From an uncultured Piscinibacter sp. (GTDB taxonomy: Bacteria; Pseudomonadota; Gammaproteobacteria; Burkholderiales; Burkholderiaceae_C): 64,000 nucleotides of DNA. Within the stretch, counting starts at the first letter, position 1. The number at the start of each line of letters is the position of its first letter. The notes under the pieces were generated by a model. It was not told where the DNA came from, searched no databases, and saw only the letters and a program-made list of their open reading frames with translations. The stretch spans positions 628,310-692,309 of the forward strand of contig NZ_CALFYO010000019.1 in NCBI RefSeq assembly GCF_937952055.1, in the 5' to 3' direction. Below, piece after piece: positions 16,656 through 24,929 of this stretch. Made by a program: the position numbers and the translations under genes.

Positions 16656-17734
16656 CTCCACCACGGCAGCACGCGGCGCAGCGACAGCACCTCGCCGCTG
16701 CCCTCGGCGGCATAACCAGGGATCGCATTGAGCTGCGCACGCCAGGCCTCGCTGCGCAGCAGCGTGAGCAGCGTCTGCACCTGCGGCTGGTCCAGCGCGT
16801 GCTGCAGCGTGACGAGGAAGTAGAGCTCCTGGGCGATCGGCACGAAGCCGAGACCGCGCGCGCGCGCCGCGGCCTCGATGCCGAAGGCGGCGTCGGCGCT
16901 GCCGCTGGCCACCGCCTCGGCGGCCGCGCGGTGCGAGGGTTCGGTGCGGTCCAGCTCGGCAATCGCAGCGGCCGCGATCTTCTGCGCCGCAAGCAGTTCC
17001 TCGAGCACCACGCGCGTGCCGCTGCCGCGCGCGCGGTTGGCGAAGCGCAGGCCGCTGCGGCACAGGTCGGCCAGCGTGGCGATGCCCAGCGGATTGCCCG
17101 GTGCGACCATCAGGCCCTGCGTGCGCCGCGCGAAGCTCACCAGCTTGTGGTGGCCCGGCCTGAGCATCGGCCGGTACACCCCGGCGGTGGGCGAGCGCGG
17201 CGGCGAGTCGGTCAGCGCGTGAAAGCCGGCCATCAGGCAGCGGCCGTCGTTGAGCGCCGCCAGCGCGTCGACACTGCCGGTGAACTGGATGTCCAGGTGC
17301 AGCTGGTGCCGAGACTGCGCGAGCGCGCGCAGCAAGGGCAGCGCGTCGTCGTGGCTGGCGGTCATGGCTATCACGCCGGCGCTGTCGTCGAAGGCGATCG
17401 CGAAGGCCTGCTCCAGTTCGCTGCGCAAGGCCTCGATCTGCGGCGCGAGGCGCGCCTGCGCGCGCCGCTCGGCCCACAGCAGCTTCTCGCCGAAGGGTGA
17501 GAGCAGCGCCGGCTGACCCTTGACCCACTGCACCAGCGTCTGGCCGAGCTCGCCTTCCCAGCGCTTGAGCTCGCCCCACACGTGGCGGTAGGACAGACCG
17601 AGCTGACGCGCCGCGCCGCTGATCGAGCCGGTGTCGTGCACCGCGGCGAGCAGCGCCATCAGCGGGTGGTGCAGGTCGCGCTGCTGCGCCGTGTCGCGGC
17701 CGGCGAGCGTATAGGTGAGCTGCACCCTATGCAT
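16634..17734 (-). CDS. ModE-type HTH regulator with periplasmic-binding-like domain, likely Tup regulator
   Basis: 366 residues. The N-terminal ModE-like LysR-type winged helix (about 20-110: LLAAVHDTGSISGAARQLGL, YRHVWGELKRWE) is joined to a PBP-like domain (115-350: GVIAMTASHDDALPLLRALA, ANRARGSGTRVVLEELL), probably the metal or cofactor sensor. Divergent from tupBCA. The palindrome TATG-N10-CATA (17728-17745) overlaps its own start codon, implying autorepression. The same palindrome sits before the tungsten AOR operon. Tungstate or molybdate sensing is inference from context. Confidence 0.85.
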   Translation of the reverse strand: MHRVQLTYTLAGRDTAQQRDLHHPLMALLAAVHDTGSISGAARQLGLSYRHVWGELKRWEGELGQTLVQWVKGQPALLSPFGEKLLWAERRAQARLAPQIEALRSELEQAFAIAFDDSAGVIAMTASHDDALPLLRALAQSRHQLHLDIQFTGSVDALAALNDGRCLMAGFHALTDSPPRSPTAGVYRPMLRPGHHKLVSFARRTQGLMVAPGNPLGIATLADLCRSGLRFANRARGSGTRVVLEELLAAQKIAAAAIAELDRTEPSHRAAAEAVASGSADAAFGIEAAARARGLGFVPIAQELYFLVTLQHALDQPQVQTLLTLLRSEAWRAQLNAIPGYAAEGSGEVLSLRRVLPWWSYRKPKR

Positions 17735-17745
17735 GTCTGTTCATA
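17728..17745. promoter_or_regulatory. ModE-like operator TATG-N10-CATA in front of tupBCA
   Basis: TATGCATGTCTGTTCATA: inverted TATG/CATA halves separated by 10 bp. The length and geometry match the E. coli ModE operator core (TATA-N10-CATA). It overlaps the start codon of the ModE-like gene (ATG at 17734, minus) and lies 54 bp before tupB. The same 4-10-4 layout, flanked by the same C on the left, is found at 50812-50829 before the aor operon. Confidence 0.6.
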
Positions 17746-17798
17746 TCGTCTGGGTTCATCGGCGCATCGACAATCCGCGCGAGTATGAGAGAAGTTGG

Positions 17799-18512
17799 AT
17801 GAGTGCCTTTGCCGAGAGTGCCCGTACCGCCGTCGACCTGATCGTCCATGCCGATGTCGTCCTGCTCCACACCGTGTGGCTGTCGCTGCAGGTCAGCGGC
17901 ATGGCCTGCCTGGTCGCGGCGGGCTTCGGCCTTGCGTTCGGCGCCTGGCTGGCCATCGCGCACTTCCCGGGGCACCGGCTGCTGGTCTGGCTGCTGAACA
18001 CGCTGCTCGCGCTGCCCTCGGTGGTGGTGGGACTGGTCGTCTACCTGCTGCTGTCGCGCAGCGGACCGCTCGGTGCCTGGGGCATCCTGTTCACGCCGAC
18101 GGCGATGGTGATCGCGCAGACCATGCTCGTGCTGCCGGTGATCGCCGCGCTGACGCGCCAGCTCGTCGGCGACTCGCTGCGCGACGGCGGCGACCAGCTG
18201 CGCTCGATGGGCGCCCGCCCGATCGCCTGCGCGCTGCTGATGCTGGTGCACGACCGCTGGGCGGTGCTGACCATCCTGATCGCCGCCTTCGGCCGCGCCA
18301 TTGCCGAGGTCGGCGCGGTGATGGTGGTGGGCGGCAACATCGACGGCGTCACCCGCGTGATGACGACCACCATCGCCCTGGAGACGAGCAAGGGCGACCT
18401 GCCGCTGGCGATGGCGCTGGGCATCGTGCTGCTCGGCGTGGTCGGCCTCGTCAACCTGCTGATCGGCTTCGCGCAGCGCGGCCACGGCTCGGCCCTGGCG
18501 GGAGTGCGCTGA
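17799..18512 (+). CDS. tupB: Tungstate ABC transporter permease TupB
   Basis: 237-residue inner-membrane permease with about five membrane segments. The ABC permease EAA loop is DSLRDGGDQLRSMGARPIAC, and FGRAIAEVGAVMVVGGNIDG is characteristic of Tup/Wtp permeases. The ATG at 17799 is preferred over an in-frame start 84 bp upstream, which would translate through the operator. First gene of tupB-C-A; the gaps are 2 bp, then a 4-bp overlap. Confidence 0.9.
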   Translation: MSAFAESARTAVDLIVHADVVLLHTVWLSLQVSGMACLVAAGFGLAFGAWLAIAHFPGHRLLVWLLNTLLALPSVVVGLVVYLLLSRSGPLGAWGILFTPTAMVIAQTMLVLPVIAALTRQLVGDSLRDGGDQLRSMGARPIACALLMLVHDRWAVLTILIAAFGRAIAEVGAVMVVGGNIDGVTRVMTTTIALETSKGDLPLAMALGIVLLGVVGLVNLLIGFAQRGHGSALAGVR

Positions 18513-18514
18513 CC

Positions 18515-19195
18515 ATGATCACGATGCAGGACGTGTCGGTGCGCTTCGGCAACGTGCACGCACTCAAGGGGGTGTCGATCAGCGTTTCGCGCGGCGAGTT
18601 CGTCGCCCTGGTCGGCCCCAACGGCTCGGGCAAGACCACGCTGCTGCGCGCCATGCACGGCATGCTGCGCCATCGTGGCGGCCGCGACGTCGCTGCCGAG
18701 GCCGGCCGCCAGGCGATGGTGTTCCAGCGTCCCTTCGTGATGCGGCTGTCGGTGCGCAACAACCTGCGCCTGGCGCTGTGGCTGGGCGGCGTGCCGCGCG
18801 CGCAATGGCACGGGCGCATCGCGGCGGCGCTGCAGCGCGTCGCCCTGCAGGGGCTGGAGGAGCGCCCAGCGCGCGCGCTCTCCGGCGGCCAGCAGCAGCG
18901 CCTGGCGCTGGCGCGCGCCTGGGCCATCCAGCCGGCGCTGCTGTTCCTCGACGAGCCCACTGCCAGCCTCGACCCGACGGCCAAGCGCGAGGTCGAGGCG
19001 CTGCTCGCCGGCTTCGCCGCCGACGGCATGACGCTGGTGATGAGCACCCACAACCTCGGCCAGGCCAAGCGCCTGGCCAGCCGCGTGGTCTACCTGGAGG
19101 ACGGCGAGATCCACGCCGACCTGCCCACCGCGGCCTTCTTCGACGGGCGGCTGCAAGGCCGCGCGCAACAGTTCCTGAAAGGAGAACTGGCATGA
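18515..19195 (+). CDS. tupC: Tungstate ABC transporter ATP-binding protein TupC
   Basis: 226-residue ABC ATPase. Walker A GPNGSGKTT (about 35-43), Q-loop VFQRPF, signature LSGGQQQRLALARA, Walker B LLFLDEPTASLD, and switch His in MSTHNLGQAKRLA. It powers import through TupB. Shorter than MalK-type ATPases, with no C-terminal regulatory (TOBE) domain, as usual for TupC. Starts 2 bp after tupB and its stop overlaps tupA (ATGA). Confidence 0.92.
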   Translation: MITMQDVSVRFGNVHALKGVSISVSRGEFVALVGPNGSGKTTLLRAMHGMLRHRGGRDVAAEAGRQAMVFQRPFVMRLSVRNNLRLALWLGGVPRAQWHGRIAAALQRVALQGLEERPARALSGGQQQRLALARAWAIQPALLFLDEPTASLDPTAKREVEALLAGFAADGMTLVMSTHNLGQAKRLASRVVYLEDGEIHADLPTAAFFDGRLQGRAQQFLKGELA

Positions 19196-20037
19196 CCCTT
19201 CGTACCCACCTGGCTCGTCTCACCCGCCGCGGCGCTCTCGCACTCGGCCTGGCCGCCTCGCTGCTGCCGTTGTCCGCGCCCGCGCAGGACAAGTTCATCG
19301 TGATGTCCTCGACCACCAGCACCGAGCAGTCGGGCCTGTTCGGCCACCTGCTGCCGGTCTTCAAGAAGACCAGCGGCATCCACATCCGCGTCGTCGCGCA
19401 GGGCACCGGCCAGGCGCTGGACTTGGGCCGCCGTGGTGACGCCGACGTGCTGTTCGTGCACGACCAGGTGGCCGAGGAGAAGTTCGTCGCCGAGGGCTTC
19501 GGCCTCGAGCGCCGAGCGGTCATGTACAACGACTTCGTCGTCGTCGGCCCGAAGGGCGACCCTGCCGGGGTGAAGGGCAATGACGTGGTCGAAGCCCTGA
19601 AGCAGCTCGGCGCCTCCAAGGCCGAGTTCGTTTCGCGCGGCGACAAGAGTGGCACGCATGCGGCCGAACTGCGCTACTGGAAGGCCGCCGGCATCGACAA
19701 GCCGGCCGGTGCGGTGGCCGGCTACAAGGAATGCGGCTGCGGCATGGGCCCGGCGCTGAACATCGCGTCCTCGACCAACGCCTACGTGCTGACGGACCGC
19801 GGCACCTGGCTGTCGTTCAAGAACCGCGGCGACCTCGTCGTCCTTGTCGAGGGCGACAAACGCCTGTTCAACCAGTACGGCGTGATCGTGGTGAACCCGG
19901 CCAAGCACCCGCACGTGAAGAAGGACATGGCGCAGGCCTTCGCCGACTGGGTGGTGTCGCCGGCCGGCCAGGCGGCGATCGCCGACTACAAGATCGGCGG
20001 CGAGCAGCTGTTCTTCCCCAACGCCCGGTCGCACTGA
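19192..20037 (+). CDS. tupA: Tungstate-binding periplasmic protein TupA
   Basis: 281 residues, signal peptide about 1-31 (LGLAASLLPLSAPAQ-D). The TupA hallmark TTSTEQSGLFGHLLP follows at about 40, which provides the oxyanion-binding Thr/Ser loop; EFVSRGDKSGTHAAELRYW is the second conserved ligand region. Binds tungstate in the periplasm and delivers it to TupBC. Tungstate rather than molybdate is inferred from the family and supported by the tungsten-type AOR 31 kb downstream. Confidence 0.92.
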   Translation: MTLRTHLARLTRRGALALGLAASLLPLSAPAQDKFIVMSSTTSTEQSGLFGHLLPVFKKTSGIHIRVVAQGTGQALDLGRRGDADVLFVHDQVAEEKFVAEGFGLERRAVMYNDFVVVGPKGDPAGVKGNDVVEALKQLGASKAEFVSRGDKSGTHAAELRYWKAAGIDKPAGAVAGYKECGCGMGPALNIASSTNAYVLTDRGTWLSFKNRGDLVVLVEGDKRLFNQYGVIVVNPAKHPHVKKDMAQAFADWVVSPAGQAAIADYKIGGEQLFFPNARSH

Positions 20038-20120
20038 ACGTCGGGGCGGACAGATCGCCGGCAGCCGGACGCGGCGATGTGTACGATGAGGCCGGCGGAC
20101 CGAACGATTCCGGAGTGGAC

Positions 20121-20915
20121 ATGTACACCTTCGACTACCAGCGTCCCCTCAGTGCGGCCGATGCCGCGGCAGCCATGCAGGGCGACGCGCGCTATCTCGC
20201 CGGCGGCCAGAGCCTGGTGCAGGCGATGAAGCTGCGCCTGTCGTCCAGCGAGCGCCTCGTCGACCTCGGCGGCATCGCCGAACTCAAGGGCATCTCGCTG
20301 GACGGCGGCCACGTGATCATCGGCGCGATGACCACGCACGCCACCGTCGCGGCGTCGGACGAGGTGAAGAAGGCCGTGCCGGCCCTGGCCGAACTGGCCG
20401 GGGGCATCGGCGACCCGATGGTGCGCCACATGGGCACCCTCGGCGGCTCGATCGCCAATGCCGACCCGGCGGCCTGCTACCCGGCGGCCGTGCTGGGCCT
20501 CGGTGCGACGGTCAGGACCAACCAGCGCACGATCGCCGGCGATCACTTCTTCACCGGCCTGTACGAGACGGCGCTGAAGCCGAACGAGCTGATCGTCTCG
20601 GTCAGCTTCCCGGCCCTGACCCGCGCTGCCTACGTCAGGTACAAGCAGCCGGCGTCGCGCTTCGCGCTGGTCGGTGTGTTCGTCGCGCAGACCGCCGGCG
20701 GCGTGCGCGTCGCGGTCACCGGCGCGGCCGGCAGCGTGTTCCGCTGCAAGCCGCTGGAGGATGCGCTGGGCAAGAGCTTCACGCCTGCATCCGCCAAGGC
20801 GGTGAAGGTCGGCGCCGACGGCCTGAACAGCGACCTGCACGGCTCGGCCGCCTACCGCGCCGCGATGATCAGCGTGATGGCCTCGCGCGCGGTTGCCGCC
20901 GTGCTCGCCCGCTGA
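20121..20915 (+). CDS. coxM: FAD-binding medium subunit of a CODH/xanthine dehydrogenase-type molybdo-hydroxylase (CoxM-like)
   Basis: 264 residues with the two FAD-binding motifs of CoxM proteins: YLAGGQSLVQAMKLRLS near residue 26 and IGDPMVRHMGTLGGSIANAD near 100. It would pass electrons from the Fe-S subunit to FAD. No small (2Fe-2S) or large (molybdopterin) subunit gene is adjacent: tupA ends 83 bp upstream and the CoxD-like ATPase starts 55 bp downstream. The partners must be elsewhere, or this is a relic of a split cluster. Confidence 0.88.
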   Translation: MYTFDYQRPLSAADAAAAMQGDARYLAGGQSLVQAMKLRLSSSERLVDLGGIAELKGISLDGGHVIIGAMTTHATVAASDEVKKAVPALAELAGGIGDPMVRHMGTLGGSIANADPAACYPAAVLGLGATVRTNQRTIAGDHFFTGLYETALKPNELIVSVSFPALTRAAYVRYKQPASRFALVGVFVAQTAGGVRVAVTGAAGSVFRCKPLEDALGKSFTPASAKAVKVGADGLNSDLHGSAAYRAAMISVMASRAVAAVLAR

Positions 20916-20970
20916 GGCCGGCGCCCGCGTCCGGTGACCGGCCCATGACGCGAGCCTTGGAGTTCCGCCG

Positions 20971-21900
20971 ATGACCGCCCCGGCGCTGCGCCTGCCTGAA
21001 TCGGTCGATGCCGTCGTCGAACTGCTCGCCACCGGGAACTACGTCTGCGACCGCCGTCTGGCCACCGCGCTGTTCCTCGCGCTGAGGCTGCGCCGGCCGT
21101 TGTTCCTCGAAGGCGAGCCGGGCGTGGGCAAGACCGAACTGGCGAAGACGCTGGCAAGCGCGCTGGGCACGGTCTTGCTGCGCGTGCAGTGCTACGAAGG
21201 CCTGGACGTGGCGCAGACCGCCTACGAATGGAACGTGGCGCGGCAGATGGTGGAGATCCGCCTGGCCGAGGCGTCGCACGCGATCACCGACTCGTCCGAT
21301 CGCGACCGCCTGGCGCACAGCCTCTACTCACGCGCCATGCTCATCGAGCGGCCGCTGCTGCAGGCGCTGACTCAGCCACGCTCGCCGGTGCTGCTGATCG
21401 ACGAACTGGACCGCGCCGACGAGCCCTTCGATGCCTTCCTGCTCGAGGTGCTGGCCGAGAACCAGATCACCATCCCGGAGATCGGCGCGATCAAGGCGAG
21501 CGCTCCGCCGATCACCATCATCACCAGCAACCGCACGCGCGAGATCCACGATGCGCTGAAACGCCGCTGCCTGTACCACTGGGTCGAGTTTCCCGACGTC
21601 GAGCGCGAACTCGAGATCGTGCGGCGCAAGGCGCCGGGTGCGTCGGAGCGGCTGAATCGGCAGGTGGTCGAGTTCGTGCAGCGCATGCGCACGCTGGACC
21701 TGTTCAAGGCGCCCGGCGTGGCCGAGACGATCGACTGGGTCCATGCGCTCGTCGCGCTCAACGCGTTGCGGCTCGACCCGGCGACGGTGCACGACACGCT
21801 GGGCGTGCTGCTCAAGTATCAGGACGACATCGCGCGCATGGGCGATGGCGACACGGCGAAGATCCTTGATGAGTTGAAGGCTCGCGCCGTGCTCGACTGA
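20971..21900 (+). CDS. coxD: MoxR-family AAA+ ATPase, CoxD-like
   Basis: 309 residues. Walker A GEPGVGKTE (from residue 48), Walker B VLLIDELDRAD, sensor 1 ITSNRTREIHDALKRRC. MoxR/CoxD ATPases act with VWA proteins of the CoxE type to mature molybdo-hydroxylase active sites; in the CO dehydrogenase system CoxD helps build the Cu-S-Mo centre. Followed by coxE-, coxG- and coxF-like genes, the order known from CO dehydrogenase loci. Confidence 0.88.
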   Translation: MTAPALRLPESVDAVVELLATGNYVCDRRLATALFLALRLRRPLFLEGEPGVGKTELAKTLASALGTVLLRVQCYEGLDVAQTAYEWNVARQMVEIRLAEASHAITDSSDRDRLAHSLYSRAMLIERPLLQALTQPRSPVLLIDELDRADEPFDAFLLEVLAENQITIPEIGAIKASAPPITIITSNRTREIHDALKRRCLYHWVEFPDVERELEIVRRKAPGASERLNRQVVEFVQRMRTLDLFKAPGVAETIDWVHALVALNALRLDPATVHDTLGVLLKYQDDIARMGDGDTAKILDELKARAVLD

Positions 21901-22163
21901 CATGCGGCTGGATCGTTTCGTGTCGCTCGCCCGTCGCGCGACCGCCGAGCGTGGCGGCCCGCCGGGGTATGCCTGCTCCGGCCCACGCTCGCGGGCGACC
22001 AGCCGGGTACGTACACGCCGTGGCGGCGACGCCGCGCCTGCCATGCCGACGTCAGGGCGACCGCGAAGGAGGCCTGCGCAGACATACCCCGAGCACCTGC
22101 CCAAACACACCGCCCTGGTGAACCACTCGCAGCAGGCAGACTTCCGATAGCGAAGAAGCGGCC

Positions 22164-23342
22164 ATGCTCGCCGACAACATCGTCCACTTCTCGCGCATCC
22201 TGCGCGACGCCGGCATGGCCGTCGGCCCCGACCGCGTGCTTGCCGCCATCGCCGCCGTGGAAGCGGTGGGCATCGAGCGAAGCGAGGACGTTCGCGCAGC
22301 GCTCGCTGCGGTGATGCTCGAACGCCACGAGCAGCAGACCATCTTCGACGCCGCCTTCGACGCCTTCTTCCGCGATCCCAAGCTGCTCGAGCAGATGATG
22401 TATGGGCTGCTGCCGAAGATCCAGGACCGCGGCGACAAGCCGCCGGCGCCGCGCGCCAACCGCCTGGCCGAAGCATTCGCGCCACCCGCGTTGGCGCGCC
22501 AGCCCAAGCCGGCGGATGAGACGGCGAAGGAAGAGATCCAGTTCGAGACCGAGTTCAGCTTCTCCGAACGCGAGCGCCTGGCGCAGGCGGACTTCGAGAG
22601 CATGACCAGCGCCGAGTACGAGCTGGCGAAGAAGCTGGCCGAACGCGCGCCGCTGCCGCTGCAGCCGGTGCGGCGGCGCCGTCACGAGGCCGGGCCGCGC
22701 GGCGCGCTGGACCTGCGCCGCACGCTGCAGGGCATGGCGCGCCAGCCGCACACGCTGACGCCGGCCTTCACCCATGCGCGCACCGAGCTGCCGCCGGTGG
22801 TCGTGCTGCTCGACATCTCCGGTTCGATGGAGCGCTACTCGCGCCTGTTCCTGCACTACGTGCACGGCCTGACGCGGCGCCACCTCAAGGTCCACACCTT
22901 CGTGTTCGGCACACGGCTGACGAACATCACCCGCTGCCTGCGCCACCGCGACCCCGACGTGGCGCTGAAGCTGGCCGACGAGCAGGTGCACGACTGGAAG
23001 GGCGGCACGCGCATCGCGTCCAGCCTCGACGAGTTCAACCGCCGCTGGGCACGCCGCGTGCTCGGCGCGAATGCGGCGGTGCTGCTCGTCAGCGACGGAC
23101 TGGAGCGCGACGACGGGGGAGCACTCGAACGCGCCGCGGCCCAGCTCCAGCGCATGGCCCCCCAGATCGTCTGGCTCAACCCGCTGCTGCGCTTCGACGG
23201 CTTCGAGCCGCGTGCGGCCGGCATCCGCACGCTGCTCGCCCATGTCGACCGCTTCCTGCCAGTACACAACCTGGCGAGCCTGGCCGACCTGGCCCGCGCT
23301 CTGCAGAAGCCGGCGCTGAATCCCTCCACATTGCTCCACTGA
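22164..23342 (+). CDS. coxE: VWA domain protein, CoxE-like
   Basis: 392 residues. The N-terminal helical part (1-150) is typical of CoxE. The C-terminal von Willebrand A domain has an intact MIDAS: DISGSM from Asp217, then the GGTRIASSLDEF threonine motif and LLVSDGLERDD. Partner of the MoxR-type ATPase in metallocentre maturation. It is 263 bp downstream of coxD; that spacer holds only GC-rich repeats and no convincing gene. CoxG starts 3 bp after the stop. Confidence 0.88.
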   Translation: MLADNIVHFSRILRDAGMAVGPDRVLAAIAAVEAVGIERSEDVRAALAAVMLERHEQQTIFDAAFDAFFRDPKLLEQMMYGLLPKIQDRGDKPPAPRANRLAEAFAPPALARQPKPADETAKEEIQFETEFSFSERERLAQADFESMTSAEYELAKKLAERAPLPLQPVRRRRHEAGPRGALDLRRTLQGMARQPHTLTPAFTHARTELPPVVVLLDISGSMERYSRLFLHYVHGLTRRHLKVHTFVFGTRLTNITRCLRHRDPDVALKLADEQVHDWKGGTRIASSLDEFNRRWARRVLGANAAVLLVSDGLERDDGGALERAAAQLQRMAPQIVWLNPLLRFDGFEPRAAGIRTLLAHVDRFLPVHNLASLADLARALQKPALNPSTLLH

Positions 23343-23345
23343 ACC

Positions 23346-23894
23346 ATGGAACTCAAAGGCGAACGACTCATTCCGGCTCCCATCGACACCACCTGGGCCG
23401 GCCTCAACGACCCGGAGATCCTCAAGGCCTGCATCGCCGGCTGCGAGTCGCTCGAACGCACGGCGGACGATGCCTTCCAGGCGCTGGTGGCGGTGCGCGT
23501 CGGCCCGGTGGCGGCGAAGTTCAAGGGCAATCTCAAGCTCACCGACGTCAAGCCGCCGTCGAGCTACACCATCCACTTCGACGGCCAGGGCGGCGCGGCC
23601 GGCTTCGGCAAGGGTTCGGCCGACGTGCAACTCGTGCCGCAAGCAGGGGGAACCCGGCTCAGCTACAGTGCGCGGGCCCAGGTCGGCGGCAAGATGGCCC
23701 AGGTGGGCTCGCGGCTGATCGACGCCGCCGCAGGCAAGATCGCGGAGGACTTCTTCGCCGCTTTCGAGGCGAAGCTGGCGCCGGCCGCGGCGGCCGAGGC
23801 TGTGCCGGCACCGGCCGCGGGGGGCGGCAGGCTGGTCTGGTGGATCGTCGGCGCCGTGCTGACGCTGGCGGCCCTCTGGTACTTCACGCGTTAG
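23346..23894 (+). CDS. coxG: CoxG/SRPBCC family membrane-anchored protein
   Basis: 182 residues. SRPBCC/CoxG domain at 1-150 (MELKGERLIPAPIDTTWAGL, ILKACIAGCESLER, AKFKGNLKLTDVKPP), an Ala/Pro linker, and one C-terminal membrane segment (about 160-180: LVWWIVGAVLTLAALWYF). CoxG proteins are thought to anchor or recruit the molybdo-hydroxylase to the cytoplasmic membrane. Adjacent to coxE (3 bp) and coxF-like (10 bp). Confidence 0.88.
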   Translation: MELKGERLIPAPIDTTWAGLNDPEILKACIAGCESLERTADDAFQALVAVRVGPVAAKFKGNLKLTDVKPPSSYTIHFDGQGGAAGFGKGSADVQLVPQAGGTRLSYSARAQVGGKMAQVGSRLIDAAAGKIAEDFFAAFEAKLAPAAAAEAVPAPAAGGGRLVWWIVGAVLTLAALWYFTR

Positions 23895-23904
23895 GAGGTA
23901 CGGC

Positions 23905-24906
23905 ATGGACAGTCTCGATCTGCAGGTGCTGCAACAGGCTCGCGATTGGCGCGCCGCCGGCGAAGCGGTGTGGCTGGTCACCGTCATCGAGACCTGGGGC
24001 TCGGCGCCGCGCCCCCCCGGCGCCCTGCTGGCGATGCGCGGCGACGGCCTGGTGGTCGGCTCGGTCTCCGGCGGCTGCGTGGAAGACGACCTGATCGACC
24101 GCGTGCGCCATGGCGAACGTGTCGACAAGCCCTCACTGGTCACCTACGGCGTCACCAAGGAAGAGGCAGCACGGTTCGGCCTGCCCTGCGGCGGCAACCT
24201 GCGTCTGGTGCAGGAGCCGCTGCTGGACACCGCCTGGGTCGACGAGGTGCTCGCGCGCACCGCGCGCCACGAACTGGTGGCACGCCGGCTCGACCTCGCC
24301 AGCGGCGCCGTCAGCGTCGAGCCGGCCGCGCGCGGCGAGGTCTTCCAGTTCGACGGCAAGGCGCTGCGTGCCCTGTTCGGCCCGCGCTGGCGGATGCTCA
24401 TCATCGGCGCGGGGCAGCTGGCGCGCGCCGTGGCACAGATGGCGCTGGCGCTGGACTTCGAGGTGATCTGCTGCGACCCGCGCGAGGAGTACCACCTCAC
24501 CTGGGACGTCCCGAACACCAGCTTCAGCAAGTCCATGCCCGACGACCTGGTCACCGAGCTGCAGCTCGACCCGCACAGCGCGGTGATCGCCGTCACCCAC
24601 GACCCCAAGCTCGACGACATGGTGCTGCTCGAGGCGCTGAAGTCACCGGCCTTCTACGTGGGCGCGCTCGGCTCGCGCAGCAACACCGCGGCGCGCAAGC
24701 AGCGTCTGGCCTTGTTCGACCTGAGCCCGGCCGAGATCGACCGGCTGCATGGCCCGATCGGACTGGACCTGGGCAGCAAGACGCCGGCCGAGATCGCCGT
24801 GTCCATCGTCGCCGAGATCGTCGCGGTGAAGAACGGCGTGGCCCTGGTGCAGAAGAAGGAGGGTTCGGCGCTGCCGGAATCGTCCGGCGTGTGCGCGCGC
24901 TCCTGA
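23905..24906 (+). CDS. XdhC/CoxF family Moco-insertion protein
   Basis: 333 residues. N-terminal XdhC/CoxI domain with SVSGGCVEDDLIDRV near residue 50, then a Rossmann domain (about 160-290: LIIGAGQLARAVAQMALALD, ITHDPKLDDM-type loop, YVGALGSRSNTAARKQRL). XdhC-type chaperones bind and sulfurate molybdenum cofactor and hand it to the large subunit. Last gene of the cox-type operon; convergent with the TPR regulator 23 bp away. Confidence 0.9.
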   Translation: MDSLDLQVLQQARDWRAAGEAVWLVTVIETWGSAPRPPGALLAMRGDGLVVGSVSGGCVEDDLIDRVRHGERVDKPSLVTYGVTKEEAARFGLPCGGNLRLVQEPLLDTAWVDEVLARTARHELVARRLDLASGAVSVEPAARGEVFQFDGKALRALFGPRWRMLIIGAGQLARAVAQMALALDFEVICCDPREEYHLTWDVPNTSFSKSMPDDLVTELQLDPHSAVIAVTHDPKLDDMVLLEALKSPAFYVGALGSRSNTAARKQRLALFDLSPAEIDRLHGPIGLDLGSKTPAEIAVSIVAEIVAVKNGVALVQKKEGSALPESSGVCARS

Positions 24907-24929
24907 CTCCCGGCCGCCAGCCGATCAAG

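Noticed and set aside
21901..22163. Possible 82-codon gene and GC-rich inverted repeats (GAGCGTGG/CCACGCTC, CGGGGTAT/ATACCCCG) between coxD and coxE
   Set aside because: Arg/Pro/Thr-rich translation with no family character; the repeats are short and far apart, with no T tract, so neither a gene nor a terminator is supported.
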